From assembly GCF_900162725.1 (NCBI RefSeq), contig NZ_LT799418.1, positions 1,475,754-1,539,245 on the forward strand: DNA of 63,492 bases, read 5' to 3'. Below the pieces are notes generated by a model. It did no database searches. It had not been told where the DNA came from and saw only the letters and a program-made list of their open reading frames with translations. Positions 37,474 through 46,809 of this stretch are shown one piece after another. Numbering within the stretch: position 1 is the stretch's first letter; each line of letters starts with the position of its first letter. A program made the position numbers and the translations under genes. The stretch is from Parabacteroides sp. Marseille-P3160 (GTDB taxonomy: Bacteria; Bacteroidota; Bacteroidia; Bacteroidales; Tannerellaceae).

Positions 37474-39822
37474 ATGAATAAAAGACGGATAACTTTATTT
37501 CTTATTTTTTGCATCAGTCATTTATTGATTATGCAAACTGTGTTGGCTGCCGATCGGCAGACAATAGAAGGGGGCAAGTGGGAAATTGTATATCATAACG
37601 ATTCGAAGACTTGCGATTATGTATATAGTGGGAAAACCATTTTAGCCGGTGTTTTTGTACAGGCGAAGAATAAAAATCAATTTATTCAGAGTACGGAATA
37701 TGCCGCACCCACTTTTACCCAAGAGAATATAACGGATGTGTTTGGCAGTGGTGTAAAACACACGATCACTTATTCCGGGCAGGAGGGACAACCGGATTTA
37801 CAGCAGGTATTTTATTTTTATCCGGACAAAGATTACTTTTTGACGGAAGCATCCATCGTATCGGCAGAGGAAACATCCAGTAATTATATCGCCCCGATTG
37901 TAACTTCTACGGTCAGCTCTTTTCTGAATAATGATGATTCCAACAGGATATTATCCGTTCCGTTCGATAATGATGCGTGGGTAGGATATTCCGCTTTTCC
38001 GTTGGAAAAAGACTCGGTTTCTTTTGAAGTAACCGCTGTTTATAACGGGAAGAGCCGGGAAGGTCTGGTACTGGGTTCGGTGGAACATGATACGTGGAAA
38101 ACCGGGATTCGGTACGCTGTCAGCAAGAACCAGCAAATTAATAAGCTGGAATGTTTCGGCGGTATAACTCACTCGTTGACGCGCGACGTAAGTTCTTTAG
38201 GTGTTTCTATTCCTCACGGAGCTATTTCCGGTACGAAATTGAAATCCCCGAAGTTGTTGGTCGGGTGGTTTGGGGATTGGCGTAAGGGACTGGATACTTA
38301 TGGTGAAGCCAATGCACTTGTTACTCCTCCCCGTAAATGGGAGAAGGGTAATGTTTTTGGTTGGAATAGCTGGGGGGCTATGGCTGAACATTTGAATTAT
38401 ACCGGGGCTTTGGATGTCTCGGATTATATAAAGACCAATTTGCAATCCAAAGGCTTTCATAATAATGGAGATACGTATGTTATTCTGGATTCGTACTGGG
38501 ACAATTTGAACGAGACGCAATTGCAGGGTTTTGTGAACCGGTGCGTGGCCAATGGACAAATTCCCGGAATTTACTGGTCTCCTTTTTCCGATTGGGGAGA
38601 GAATGGGCAACGGACGATGGAAGGGAGTAATACGAAATATGAAGACGCTTATTTGTATGCGAACGGAGAGATCCGGAAAATTGCTTCCCGGGCTTTAGAC
38701 CCGACGCATCCGGGAACCCGTCTGCGGATGGATTATTTTATCAAAATGTTTAAACGGCTGGGGTTCAAATATATTAAGCTGGACTTTCTAAATAATGGTA
38801 TTTTGGAAGCCGATTCATATTATGATAAAGAAGTAACGACGGGAGTACAGGCTTATAATGAGGGTATGCAATATCTGGCGGATTTATGTGGGGAAGATAT
38901 GTTTTTGGCCCTGTCTATTGCTCCTGCCTTTCCCTCCCAATACGGTAATTCAAGGCGGATCAGTTGCGATGCCTGGGGAGCCAAAGAAGATAGCGAGTAT
39001 GTAATGAATAGTTTATCGTTCGGTTGGTGGCTCGATAAAGTATATCCGTATAATGACGGGGATCATTTAGTGCTTTATAAAGATTCTTACAGCGAAAGTG
39101 AAAACCGTACACGCATCACTTCCGGTGTAATCACCGGAACGTATATATTGGGAGATAATTTCAGTCAGAAAGGTACATATACCGGTAATCCGGAAGCCCG
39201 CACAAGAGCGGAAAAGTATGCGACGAATGCGGATATCAATGCGATTGCTCAAATCGGGAAGTCCTTTTTCCCGATAGAAGGGTATCTGGCTTCCGGCACA
39301 AATAGCTGGGGAAGGAATAGGGGAGAAAGCCTCTTTATGTTGAATGCCGGTCAATATATCTATGTGGCTATCTTCAACTTTTCGTCTGAAATGGTTTCGG
39401 GAACTGTTGATTTATCCAGATTAGGAATCTTCTCCTCTCAAATTAAAGAGATCAAAGAGCTGTGGTTTGATAGAATTGTGACCTTGCAGGGAGAAGCATT
39501 ATCTTATATGATCACTGCAGGAGATACTCGCGTTTACCGCCTTGAGAAAAATGAGAATGCAACGGATAATCAGGCGATAAAAGCTGTCAGTGGCGATATG
39601 AACGGCTGGACCACGGAAAACCGCTTGTTTTTAAACACGGACAAACCTTTAGAGAATATTAGCTTATTTTCTACACAAGGGATCTTGGTGAAGAGGCAGA
39701 AAGTCTATGAGCAACAAGCGCAACACGAGATTAATATCTCCGGACTTCCTAAAGGCATATATATTGTACAGGCAGTGACTACCTCAAAGGAAGTGGAATC
39801 GCTGAAGTTTGTTAGAAGATAA
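37474..39822 (+). CDS. GH27-like (clan GH-D) enzyme with type IX secretion sorting tail
   Basis: A 782-residue paralogue of the lipoprotein at 30242. It has a Sec signal peptide (ISHLLIMQTVLAADRQ). A beta-rich N-terminal domain is followed by a barrel with VFGWNSWGAMAEHLN, ILDSYWDNLNETQL, IPGIYWSPFSDWGENG, the likely nucleophile in YIKLDFLNNG and the likely acid/base in RISCDAWGAKEDSEY. The last 75 or so residues are a Por-type sorting domain: NRLFLNTDKPLENISLFSTQ, then GILVKRQKVYEQQ and SGLPKGIYIVQAVT. This sends it through the type IX system to the cell surface or medium. The homologous lipoprotein has no such tail. galM follows after 14 bases and is probably co-transcribed. Confidence 0.75.
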   Translation: MNKRRITLFLIFCISHLLIMQTVLAADRQTIEGGKWEIVYHNDSKTCDYVYSGKTILAGVFVQAKNKNQFIQSTEYAAPTFTQENITDVFGSGVKHTITYSGQEGQPDLQQVFYFYPDKDYFLTEASIVSAEETSSNYIAPIVTSTVSSFLNNDDSNRILSVPFDNDAWVGYSAFPLEKDSVSFEVTAVYNGKSREGLVLGSVEHDTWKTGIRYAVSKNQQINKLECFGGITHSLTRDVSSLGVSIPHGAISGTKLKSPKLLVGWFGDWRKGLDTYGEANALVTPPRKWEKGNVFGWNSWGAMAEHLNYTGALDVSDYIKTNLQSKGFHNNGDTYVILDSYWDNLNETQLQGFVNRCVANGQIPGIYWSPFSDWGENGQRTMEGSNTKYEDAYLYANGEIRKIASRALDPTHPGTRLRMDYFIKMFKRLGFKYIKLDFLNNGILEADSYYDKEVTTGVQAYNEGMQYLADLCGEDMFLALSIAPAFPSQYGNSRRISCDAWGAKEDSEYVMNSLSFGWWLDKVYPYNDGDHLVLYKDSYSESENRTRITSGVITGTYILGDNFSQKGTYTGNPEARTRAEKYATNADINAIAQIGKSFFPIEGYLASGTNSWGRNRGESLFMLNAGQYIYVAIFNFSSEMVSGTVDLSRLGIFSSQIKEIKELWFDRIVTLQGEALSYMITAGDTRVYRLEKNENATDNQAIKAVSGDMNGWTTENRLFLNTDKPLENISLFSTQGILVKRQKVYEQQAQHEINISGLPKGIYIVQAVTTSKEVESLKFVRR

Positions 39823-39836
39823 GACAACCGAGATAG

Positions 39837-40892
39837 GTGAAGATAACACGACAAACAGGAGGGAAGACAGCTTCCGGAGAGACGATCTTTTTGTTTCATT
39901 TGATCAATGACTCCGGCGCCTATGTTGCACTGACCAATTTAGGTGCAACGTGGGTGTCGGCTGTGATGCCTGCTGCGAACGGAGCGCTGGAAGATGTCTT
40001 ATTAGGTTATGAAGATGTGCAGGGATACCTGTCCGATCCTTTTTATATGGGAGCGACGATCGGGCGTTTTGCCAACCGCATTGCGAATGCAACCTTTTTT
40101 ATTGGAAATGAGGCGTACGAGTTGGAAAGGAATGAAGGAGCCCATACGAATCACGGAGGTTTTTCCGGCTTTCACAAAAAGGTCTGGCAATGGGAAGAAA
40201 TAGCTTCCGGCATTCGTTTTACCTTGCATTCTCCTGATCGGGAAGGGGGCTATCCCGGCAATTTGTTCGTTTCGGTGGATTATCAATTGGATGAAGAGAA
40301 TACGCTTCTGATCCGTCATCGCGGAATAACGGATGCTCCGACCTGTCTTAATATGACGAATCATGCCTATTTTAATTTGAACGGTTCGCCTACTACCGGC
40401 ATTGCAGCTCATCATCTTCTCATTCCTGCCACGAAGATTGTGGAAACTGCGCCGGATTTTATCCCGACCGGGAAGTTTACAAAGGTGGGCGGAACCGTCT
40501 TTGACTTTACCTTCCTTCATGCGATCGGAGATTCTTTATCTGCTGCCGATGAACGGCTGATCCAAAACAGGGGGTATAATCATTGCTACGTGTTAAAGGA
40601 GTCTGTTTCGCCGGAAATGAAACCGGCTGCCCGTCTGGTCGAACCGGTTAGCGGACGGGAATTGGTTGTAGAAACGGATTTACCGGGTGTATTGCTTTAT
40701 ACCGCCGGATATTTAGAGGATTCCCGGATTGGGAAAAAGGGAATCCCTTTTGCTCTGCATACAGGCATTTGCCTGGAAACGCAATTCTTCCCGGATGCAC
40801 CCAACCATCCCGGTTTTCCTTCTTGCCGATTGAACCCCGGCGAAGTGTATGACCACCAAACCCGTTATTGCTTCAGAACGGTGAAAGACTAA
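39837..40892 (+). CDS. galM: Aldose 1-epimerase (galactose mutarotase)
   Basis: A 351-residue cytoplasmic enzyme that interconverts alpha and beta anomers of galactose and related aldoses. It starts at GTG 39837, which gives the normal N-terminus KITRQTGGKTASGETIFLF; no suitable ATG is near. Family motifs are GRFANRIANATF near 77, EGAHTNHGGFSGFHKKVWQ, the catalytic His in MTNHAYFNLNG, and CLETQFFPDAPNHPGFPS with the catalytic Glu near the end. There is no signal peptide. In this locus it would prepare released galactose for the Leloir pathway. Its stop at 40892 directly abuts the stop of the convergent AraC gene. Confidence 0.93.
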   Translation: MKITRQTGGKTASGETIFLFHLINDSGAYVALTNLGATWVSAVMPAANGALEDVLLGYEDVQGYLSDPFYMGATIGRFANRIANATFFIGNEAYELERNEGAHTNHGGFSGFHKKVWQWEEIASGIRFTLHSPDREGGYPGNLFVSVDYQLDEENTLLIRHRGITDAPTCLNMTNHAYFNLNGSPTTGIAAHHLLIPATKIVETAPDFIPTGKFTKVGGTVFDFTFLHAIGDSLSAADERLIQNRGYNHCYVLKESVSPEMKPAARLVEPVSGRELVVETDLPGVLLYTAGYLEDSRIGKKGIPFALHTGICLETQFFPDAPNHPGFPSCRLNPGEVYDHQTRYCFRTVKD

Positions 40893-41783
40893 TCACCCTT
40901 TCTTCTGCGCCCGGTATTCGGAAGGTGAGATCCGCATGGTCTTAGTAAATAAGCGTGAAAAGTATAAGGGATCTTCATAACCGACTAATGGACTGATCTG
41001 ATTGATTTTCATGTCGGTGAAATCCAGATAATGGCAGGCTTCCTGCATTCTCAGATGAGTCAGGTAACGTAAAGGGGAATAGCCCGTCTTGTGATAGAAG
41101 AGGTTCGAAAAGTAGGAGGCCGACAATTTTACTGTCTTTGCAAGATCTTCCAGGGAGAGCTTACGGCTGATATTCTCACACATATAATGGATTACCTCTT
41201 CTACCACATCCTTCCTTTCATGTCCTGCCGCATTTGAATCGCGATATTCCCCGATAAATTTCATTGAACCTAAGAAATGAAAAAGACTGGTTATTGCATA
41301 TAACATATAGTTCTTGCTGTATCCCCGGTTTAAGGATGAATAGATTTCTTCAAACAAATAGAGCCTTTCCTTGATCCGGGAATCCGCATGGGGAGAGATA
41401 TTTGTCGGACGGTCAAAGTTACTGCTGAAGTAAGAGGCTTTTTTTCCGTTGAAGTGCATCCAGTATATTGTCCATGGATTTCCCGCATTGCTTCCGTAAG
41501 AGTGGGCTTTATGTACGGGCAAAATAATAAATTGGTTAGGCAGGACCGTTTCTTGTTTATTTTCGAGTTTGACCCATCCCTCTCCTTCCACACAGTAGAT
41601 CAGGACAAACTCTTTAGCTTCCTCCTCGGTTCGTTTGCGGTAATGAAAACGGGCATGCGGATAATATCCTATGTCGGTGATATACAGTTCGCTTCCCAAA
41701 GTATCCTGCTTCAGGTCATCTTGAATGAACGAAGGAATTATTATTGCCCGTTCCCCTCTGAATCCTTCTTTTATTCGTGGCAT
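40893..41783 (-). CDS. AraC-family transcriptional regulator with cupin sensor
   Basis: A 296-residue regulator from ATG 41783. A longer frame to 41873 is rejected because it adds a hydrophobic 30-residue leader and would start upstream of the -7 element at 41809. The N-terminal half is an AraC-type cupin (HARFHYRKR, VLIYCVEGEGWVKLE, NPWTIYWMHFNG). The C-terminal 100 residues are a two-helix-turn-helix domain (LSLEDLAKTVKLSASYFSNL, ISPLVGYEDPLYFSRLFTKT, RISPSEYRAQKK). It is probably a cytoplasmic sugar sensor. It faces galM and is divergent from the MFS porter at 41943 across 159 bases, so the porter and the DUF5107 gene are likely targets. Confidence 0.9.
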   Translation of the reverse strand: MPRIKEGFRGERAIIIPSFIQDDLKQDTLGSELYITDIGYYPHARFHYRKRTEEEAKEFVLIYCVEGEGWVKLENKQETVLPNQFIILPVHKAHSYGSNAGNPWTIYWMHFNGKKASYFSSNFDRPTNISPHADSRIKERLYLFEEIYSSLNRGYSKNYMLYAITSLFHFLGSMKFIGEYRDSNAAGHERKDVVEEVIHYMCENISRKLSLEDLAKTVKLSASYFSNLFYHKTGYSPLRYLTHLRMQEACHYLDFTDMKINQISPLVGYEDPLYFSRLFTKTMRISPSEYRAQKKG

Positions 41784-41808
41784 GTAATAACTGGGATGTT
41801 TCTTTCGG

Positions 41809-41816
41809 CAAAGATA
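41809..41816 (-). promoter_or_regulatory. Candidate -7 element of the AraC-family gene
   Basis: The minus strand reads TATCTTTG (TAnnTTTG), 25 bases before the ATG at 41783. It supports the shorter start of the regulator. A -33 TTG at the usual distance is not obvious. Confidence 0.55.
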
Positions 41817-41942
41817 AATAGATTTGAGATAGATGAGATATAAAAAAAGTAAGATTATCCATGTCAAAAACAATTTCTTCTATATTAGTTGAATCACTAA
41901 CCTGCTTACTTTGTATCAGGTTATAAAAACAGAGATGATATC

Positions 41943-43328
41943 ATGAAAACACAATCAAATTTGTATCTCTTTCTGATTGCACTAATATCTGCAATGGGTG
42001 GACTTCTGTTCGGCTACGATTGGGTAGTGATTGGCGGTGCCAAGCTTTTCTATGAGCAGTATTTCGGAATTGCAGGCCAGCCGGTGTTGCAGGGATGGGC
42101 AATGAGTAGTGCATTAATCGGCTGTTTGCTGGGTGCCTTGACCGCCGGTAAGCTCAGTGATCGTTTCGGACGAAAGCCGATACTCATTCTTTCGGCAGCT
42201 CTGTTCCTTTGTTCTTCTATCGGTACGGGAATGGCGGAAACGTTTACAGTGTTCAATATCTTTCGTTTAACGGGTGGTTTTGCGATTGGGATTGCCTCTA
42301 ACCTGTCCCCGATGTATATTGCAGAGATTTCGCCGGCACATTTGCGGGGGCGCTTTGTGGCGATAAACCAATTGACGATCGTTTTGGGAATACTTTCCTC
42401 GCAGGTAGTAAACTGGCTGATTGCTGAGCCGGTGCCATTGGATGCGACAAATGAGATTATTCGCCTGTCCTGGAATGGCCAGATGGGATGGCGCTGGATG
42501 TTTTGGGCGATGACGGTGCCTTCTGTACTGTTTTTCTCTTTAGGTTTTATTTTACCTGAAAGCCCACGTTGGCTGGCTTCAACCGGTAAACCGGAAGCCG
42601 CCCTTCATATATTTTCCAAGATTGGTGGCGAGCAGTATGCTAAGACTGAATTAAGGACAATTCAGGCGACTTCAACGAATATGGATAAACAGGGAGGATT
42701 CAGGCAATTATTGCATCCGTCCATGCGCAAAGTCTTGATTATAGGGGTTGTAATGGCTGTTTTGCAACAATGGTGCGGTATTAATGTGATCTTTAATTAT
42801 GCACAGGAAATCTTTATGGCAGCGGGCTATGGAGTCTCCGATGTATTGATGAATATTGTGGTAACAGGTATTACAAATGTCATATTTACGATTATATCCA
42901 TGTTTGTCGTAGATCGGTGGGGCCGGAAAGCACTTGCATTGATAGGTGCATTCGGATTAGCCGTGATTTACTCTTTTATGGGGGCCGCTTATTATTTCCA
43001 TCTCTCCGGGATCATCTTGTTAGTAATTGTGGTGATGGCTATTGCCTGTTATGCGATGACGTTGGCAACGGTGATGTGGGTTATCATCTCGGAAATCTTT
43101 CCGAATCATGTACGGGGAGTCGCGATGTCGGTATGTACGTTTGCTTTATGGTCTGCCTGTTTTATACTGACCTATACATTTCCTCTGCTTAATAGTGGCT
43201 TAGGTGCGGCAGGAACCTTCTGGTTGTATGGATTGATCTGTCTTGCGGGAGGTGTTTTTGTCTGGCGAAAACTGCCGGAAACAAAAGGCAAAAGCCTGGA
43301 AGAATTAGAAAAAGAGTTAATAAAATAA
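41943..43328 (+). CDS. MFS sugar porter (sugar/H+ symporter)
   Basis: A 461-residue inner-membrane transporter with 12 predicted helices, of the sugar porter family (XylE/GalP type). Signatures are FGYDWVVIGGAKLFYEQYF in helix 1, GKLSDRFGRKPILIL between helices 2 and 3, PESPRWLAS before the central loop, QQWCGINVIFNYAQEIF in helix 7, VDRWGRKALAL, and PETKGKSLEELEKEL at the end. Many Bacteroidota loci use such a porter to import the monosaccharide released in the periplasm. The neighbours galM and the GH-D enzymes suggest galactose or a related hexose. The DUF5107 gene follows after 7 bases, so the two are co-transcribed. Confidence 0.93.
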   Translation: MKTQSNLYLFLIALISAMGGLLFGYDWVVIGGAKLFYEQYFGIAGQPVLQGWAMSSALIGCLLGALTAGKLSDRFGRKPILILSAALFLCSSIGTGMAETFTVFNIFRLTGGFAIGIASNLSPMYIAEISPAHLRGRFVAINQLTIVLGILSSQVVNWLIAEPVPLDATNEIIRLSWNGQMGWRWMFWAMTVPSVLFFSLGFILPESPRWLASTGKPEAALHIFSKIGGEQYAKTELRTIQATSTNMDKQGGFRQLLHPSMRKVLIIGVVMAVLQQWCGINVIFNYAQEIFMAAGYGVSDVLMNIVVTGITNVIFTIISMFVVDRWGRKALALIGAFGLAVIYSFMGAAYYFHLSGIILLVIVVMAIACYAMTLATVMWVIISEIFPNHVRGVAMSVCTFALWSACFILTYTFPLLNSGLGAAGTFWLYGLICLAGGVFVWRKLPETKGKSLEELEKELIK

Positions 43329-43335
43329 GAGATTG

Positions 43336-46300
43336 ATGGAAAAGATAACAGAATATTTAATCCGGAGCACTGTACATACGAGTGAAGTTCGTGCCTGGCA
43401 AGAAGAACTATGGTTGCCCACCTATGAAATAGGAACAGAAGAAAAGAATCCTATTTTCTTGGAAAAGCGAGTCTACCAAGGGAGTAGTGGGGCTGTGTAT
43501 CCATATCCGGTAATAGAGAAGATTTCGGATGATAAAAAAGACAAATTATACCGTGTGCTATTTATAGAGAATGAGTATCTCAAAATCATGATTCTTCCTG
43601 AATTGGGAGGACGTGTACATATGGCATACGATAAAGTGAAGAAACGTCATTTCGTTTATTATAATCAGGTTGTAAAACCGGCATTAGTGGGACTGACCGG
43701 GCCGTGGATTTCAGGGGGAATCGAATTTAACTGGCCGCAGCATCATCGTCCTTCCACCTTTTTGCCTACAGATTATTCCATCGAGGAGAATCCGGATGGC
43801 AGCAAGACAATCTGGTGCAACGAAGTAGAGCGTATGTTTCGGACCAAAGGGATGCAGGGCTTTACCCTGTATCCCGGCAAAGCTTATTTGGAAGTGAAGG
43901 TTCAAATTTATAACCGAACGGCTTTTCCGCAGACTTTTCTCTGGTGGGCTAATCCGGCTGTCGTTGTGAACGATCACTACCATTCGGTCTTTCCACCGGA
44001 TGTACATGCGGTTTTCGATCATGGGAAGCGGGATGTTTCTTCCTTTCCGATTGCGACGGGAGTTTATTACAAACAGGATTATTCGGCCGGTGTAGATATT
44101 TCCAAATATAAGAACATACCGGTTCCTACGTCTTATATGGCGATTCAATCTAAATATGACTTTGTCGGAGGCTATGAAGAGCAGGTAAAAGCCGGTTTGT
44201 TGCATGTTGCCGATCATCATGTTTCGCCGGGGAAAAAACAATGGACTTGGGGTAACGGAGACTTCGGCATTGCTTGGGACCGGAATCTGACGGATGAAGA
44301 CGGACCGTATATTGAATTGATGACCGGTGTCTATACGGATAATCAACCGGATTTCTCCTGGCTGCAACCTTATGAAGAAAAGACCTGGAAACAATATTTT
44401 ATGCCTTATAGTGAAGTCGGTTATGTAAAAAATGCAACAAAAGAGGTACTGCTTAACCTGGAGGTGGAAGAAGGGCAGGGGAGATTAACCGTTTATATGA
44501 CGGCAGAAAATAAAGAGATACATCTTTGTGTAAAGCATGTGGACGGTAGGGTACTCTTTGACCGGATTACGGATATTTCTCCCGGAAATCCTTTTTCTGT
44601 CGCTTTTATTGCAAAGGAAATAGCTTCTGAAGATATAATCGCAGAAGTAAGAAATGCCCAAGGGCAACTGCTGCTCTCTTACCAGGCTGAAAAGCCGGAA
44701 ATTAAACCGATACCGGATCCGGCCAAAGCGGCGAAAGATCCCAAAGAGATTGCTTCTGTCGAACAACTGTTTCTTACCGGATTACATTTGGAACAATACC
44801 GTCATGCTACCTACAATCCAATGGATTATTATCGGGAAGCCTTGCGCCGGGAACCGGGAGAGGTAAGATGTAATAATGCCGTCGGTTTATTCTTGATGCG
44901 TAAAGGACAATTTGCCCAAGCTGAACCTTATTTTAGAAAGGCCATTGAAACCCTGACGGAACGTAATCCGAATCCATATGACGGAGAACCCTATTATAAT
45001 CTGGGTTGGAGTTATAAAATGCAACAGAAGTTGGAGGAAGCCTATGATGCTTTCTATAAATCGACTTGGAATGCCGCCTGGAAAGATGCCGGTTATTATG
45101 CTTTGGCACAGATTGATTGTATGCGTGGAAATTATACGGAAGCCTTGCGTCACGTGGATAACTCCCTGATCCGTAATTGGCATAATCATAAATCCCGTCA
45201 GTTGAAAGCTTCTCTTTTGCGGAAACTGGGAAGGAAAGAGGAAGCGATCGGGTTTATAAATGAATCGTTAAAGATAGATCGCTTTAATATGGGTTGTCGC
45301 TTTGAGTCTTATTTGCTGACAGGAGATAAAACCGTTCTTTCCGGAATAAATCAGTTGTTGCAAAACCGGGTACACAGTTATATTGAATATTCACTTGATT
45401 TTTCAACTGCCGGACTTTATGAGGAAGCTATTGAATTATTAAATGAATATAATATAGGCGGAAGTTCCGTTTATCCGATGGCTTATTATGCAACGGGTTA
45501 TTTCTATTCCTGCAAAGGGGATAAAGAAACCGCATTACTCTATTATCAGAAGGCTGAAAAGGAAGATCATTCCTATTGTTTTCCGAATCGATTAGAAGAA
45601 ATTCTTATTTTACAGAATGCCATGGCCCTGAATTCCGGACGCGCATCAAAAGCTGCTTATAGCTTAGGGAACTTCTGGTATGCCAATCGCCAATATGAAA
45701 ATGCAATCTCTTGCTGGGAGGAATCCGCTTTACTGGATGCTGCATTTCCGACCGTATGGCGTAATCTTTCTTTGGCCTATTATAATAAACGCAATGACCC
45801 GCAGAAAGCATTGGAAACATTAGAGAAAGCCTTCTTTTTGAATACCCGGGATTCCCGTGTGTTAATGGAGTTGGACCAGTTGTATAAACGACTCGGATAC
45901 CCATACGGCCGGCGACTTGAGTTTCTCGATAAATACAAGGATCAGGTGGATGAACGGGATGATCTTTTTATTGAATACATTACCTTGCACAATCAATTGG
46001 AACGGTATCAAGAAGCGAAGGATCTTATTGACCACCGGAAGTTTCATCCCTGGGAAGGAGGCGAAGGTAAGATCACCGGGCAATATGTGTTTTGCCGTGT
46101 TGAGTTGGCCAAACGAGCGATTGCGGATAAGCGCTATATGGAAGCATTGGCTCTTTTGGAAGAAACGGATTCTTATCCTCCTAATTTGGGTGAAGGCAAA
46201 TTAAAAAATGCAGAAGAGAATAATATCTGGTATTACAAAGGGGTTGCCTACCGTTATGCAGGAAAAGAGGAAGAAGCGAATGCTTGTTTTGAACAAGCAG

Positions 46301-46677
46301 TAATAGGCTCTTCCGAACCACAGCAAGCCTTCTTTTATAACGACCCGCAACCAGACCAGATCTTTTACCAGGGATTGGCATGGAGAGCGTTAGGGAAAGA
46401 GGATAAAGCCTGTAGTTGTTTCAATAAATTGGTTAAGCACGGAGAGAAACATTTGTTTGATGAATGCCGTATCAATTATTTTGCAGTTTCTCTGCCCGAT
46501 CTGGCTATCTGGGAAGATGATCTGAATAAACGAAACCGGATTCATTGCAATTATGTAATGGGGTTGGGTTCCTTGGGTTTGGGTGAAAAGGAAAAGGCAA
46601 AAGATTTTTTAGATGCTGTTCTCTCTTTGGATATAAACCACCAGGGAGCTCAAATTCATTGCTGCCCATTACCCTAA
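43336..46677 (+). CDS. DUF5107 domain protein with C-terminal TPR repeats
   Basis: An 1113-residue protein from ATG 43336; a TTG directly before it is less likely. There is no signal peptide, so it should be cytoplasmic. Residues about 35-340 match the DUF5107 pattern (IMILPELGGRVHMAYDK, GPWISGGIEFNWPQHHRPST). This looks like a galactose-mutarotase-type beta-sandwich, with many His, Asp and Glu residues in the putative cleft (NWPQHH, YHSVFPPD, WTWGNGDFG). From about 470 to the end runs a chain of TPR-like helices (YREALRREPGEVRCNNAVG, EPYYNLGWSYKMQQKLEEAY, AWRALGKEDKACSCFNKLVK). The function is unknown. Its place next to a sugar porter and galM suggests a carbohydrate-active role. Confidence 0.8.
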   Translation: MEKITEYLIRSTVHTSEVRAWQEELWLPTYEIGTEEKNPIFLEKRVYQGSSGAVYPYPVIEKISDDKKDKLYRVLFIENEYLKIMILPELGGRVHMAYDKVKKRHFVYYNQVVKPALVGLTGPWISGGIEFNWPQHHRPSTFLPTDYSIEENPDGSKTIWCNEVERMFRTKGMQGFTLYPGKAYLEVKVQIYNRTAFPQTFLWWANPAVVVNDHYHSVFPPDVHAVFDHGKRDVSSFPIATGVYYKQDYSAGVDISKYKNIPVPTSYMAIQSKYDFVGGYEEQVKAGLLHVADHHVSPGKKQWTWGNGDFGIAWDRNLTDEDGPYIELMTGVYTDNQPDFSWLQPYEEKTWKQYFMPYSEVGYVKNATKEVLLNLEVEEGQGRLTVYMTAENKEIHLCVKHVDGRVLFDRITDISPGNPFSVAFIAKEIASEDIIAEVRNAQGQLLLSYQAEKPEIKPIPDPAKAAKDPKEIASVEQLFLTGLHLEQYRHATYNPMDYYREALRREPGEVRCNNAVGLFLMRKGQFAQAEPYFRKAIETLTERNPNPYDGEPYYNLGWSYKMQQKLEEAYDAFYKSTWNAAWKDAGYYALAQIDCMRGNYTEALRHVDNSLIRNWHNHKSRQLKASLLRKLGRKEEAIGFINESLKIDRFNMGCRFESYLLTGDKTVLSGINQLLQNRVHSYIEYSLDFSTAGLYEEAIELLNEYNIGGSSVYPMAYYATGYFYSCKGDKETALLYYQKAEKEDHSYCFPNRLEEILILQNAMALNSGRASKAAYSLGNFWYANRQYENAISCWEESALLDAAFPTVWRNLSLAYYNKRNDPQKALETLEKAFFLNTRDSRVLMELDQLYKRLGYPYGRRLEFLDKYKDQVDERDDLFIEYITLHNQLERYQEAKDLIDHRKFHPWEGGEGKITGQYVFCRVELAKRAIADKRYMEALALLEETDSYPPNLGEGKLKNAEENNIWYYKGVAYRYAGKEEEANACFEQAVIGSSEPQQAFFYNDPQPDQIFYQGLAWRALGKEDKACSCFNKLVKHGEKHLFDECRINYFAVSLPDLAIWEDDLNKRNRIHCNYVMGLGSLGLGEKEKAKDFLDAVLSLDINHQGAQIHCCPLP

Positions 46678-46736
46678 AGGAAACCGTTTCAAAACTAGGC
46701 ATTCTGCATGATGATGAAAGTGAATCCGTTTTTTGA

Positions 46737-46767
46737 TTGGATGGTTGGCGGGATTACACTAACTTTG
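46737..46767 (+). promoter_or_regulatory. Promoter of the polyprenyl synthase-tatD unit
   Basis: A -33 element TTGG at 46737 and a -7 element TAACTTTG at 46760-46767 are separated by a 20-base spacer, which fits the Bacteroidota consensus (TTTG / TAnnTTTG). It lies 42 bases before the chosen ATG. Confidence 0.65.
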
Positions 46768-46809
46768 TATTCCTGAAAAAACGAATTTTTTATTAATGTG
46801 AAGAGTAGT

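Noticed and set aside
41784-41873. Thirty-residue hydrophobic leader on the AraC regulator
   Set aside because: The -7 element at 41809-41816 lies within it, and a membrane leader is not expected on a DNA-binding AraC protein.
43711-44394. 227-codon open frame on the minus strand
   Set aside because: It is antisense to the conserved DUF5107 domain and shows Arg/Ile-rich composition typical of shadow frames.
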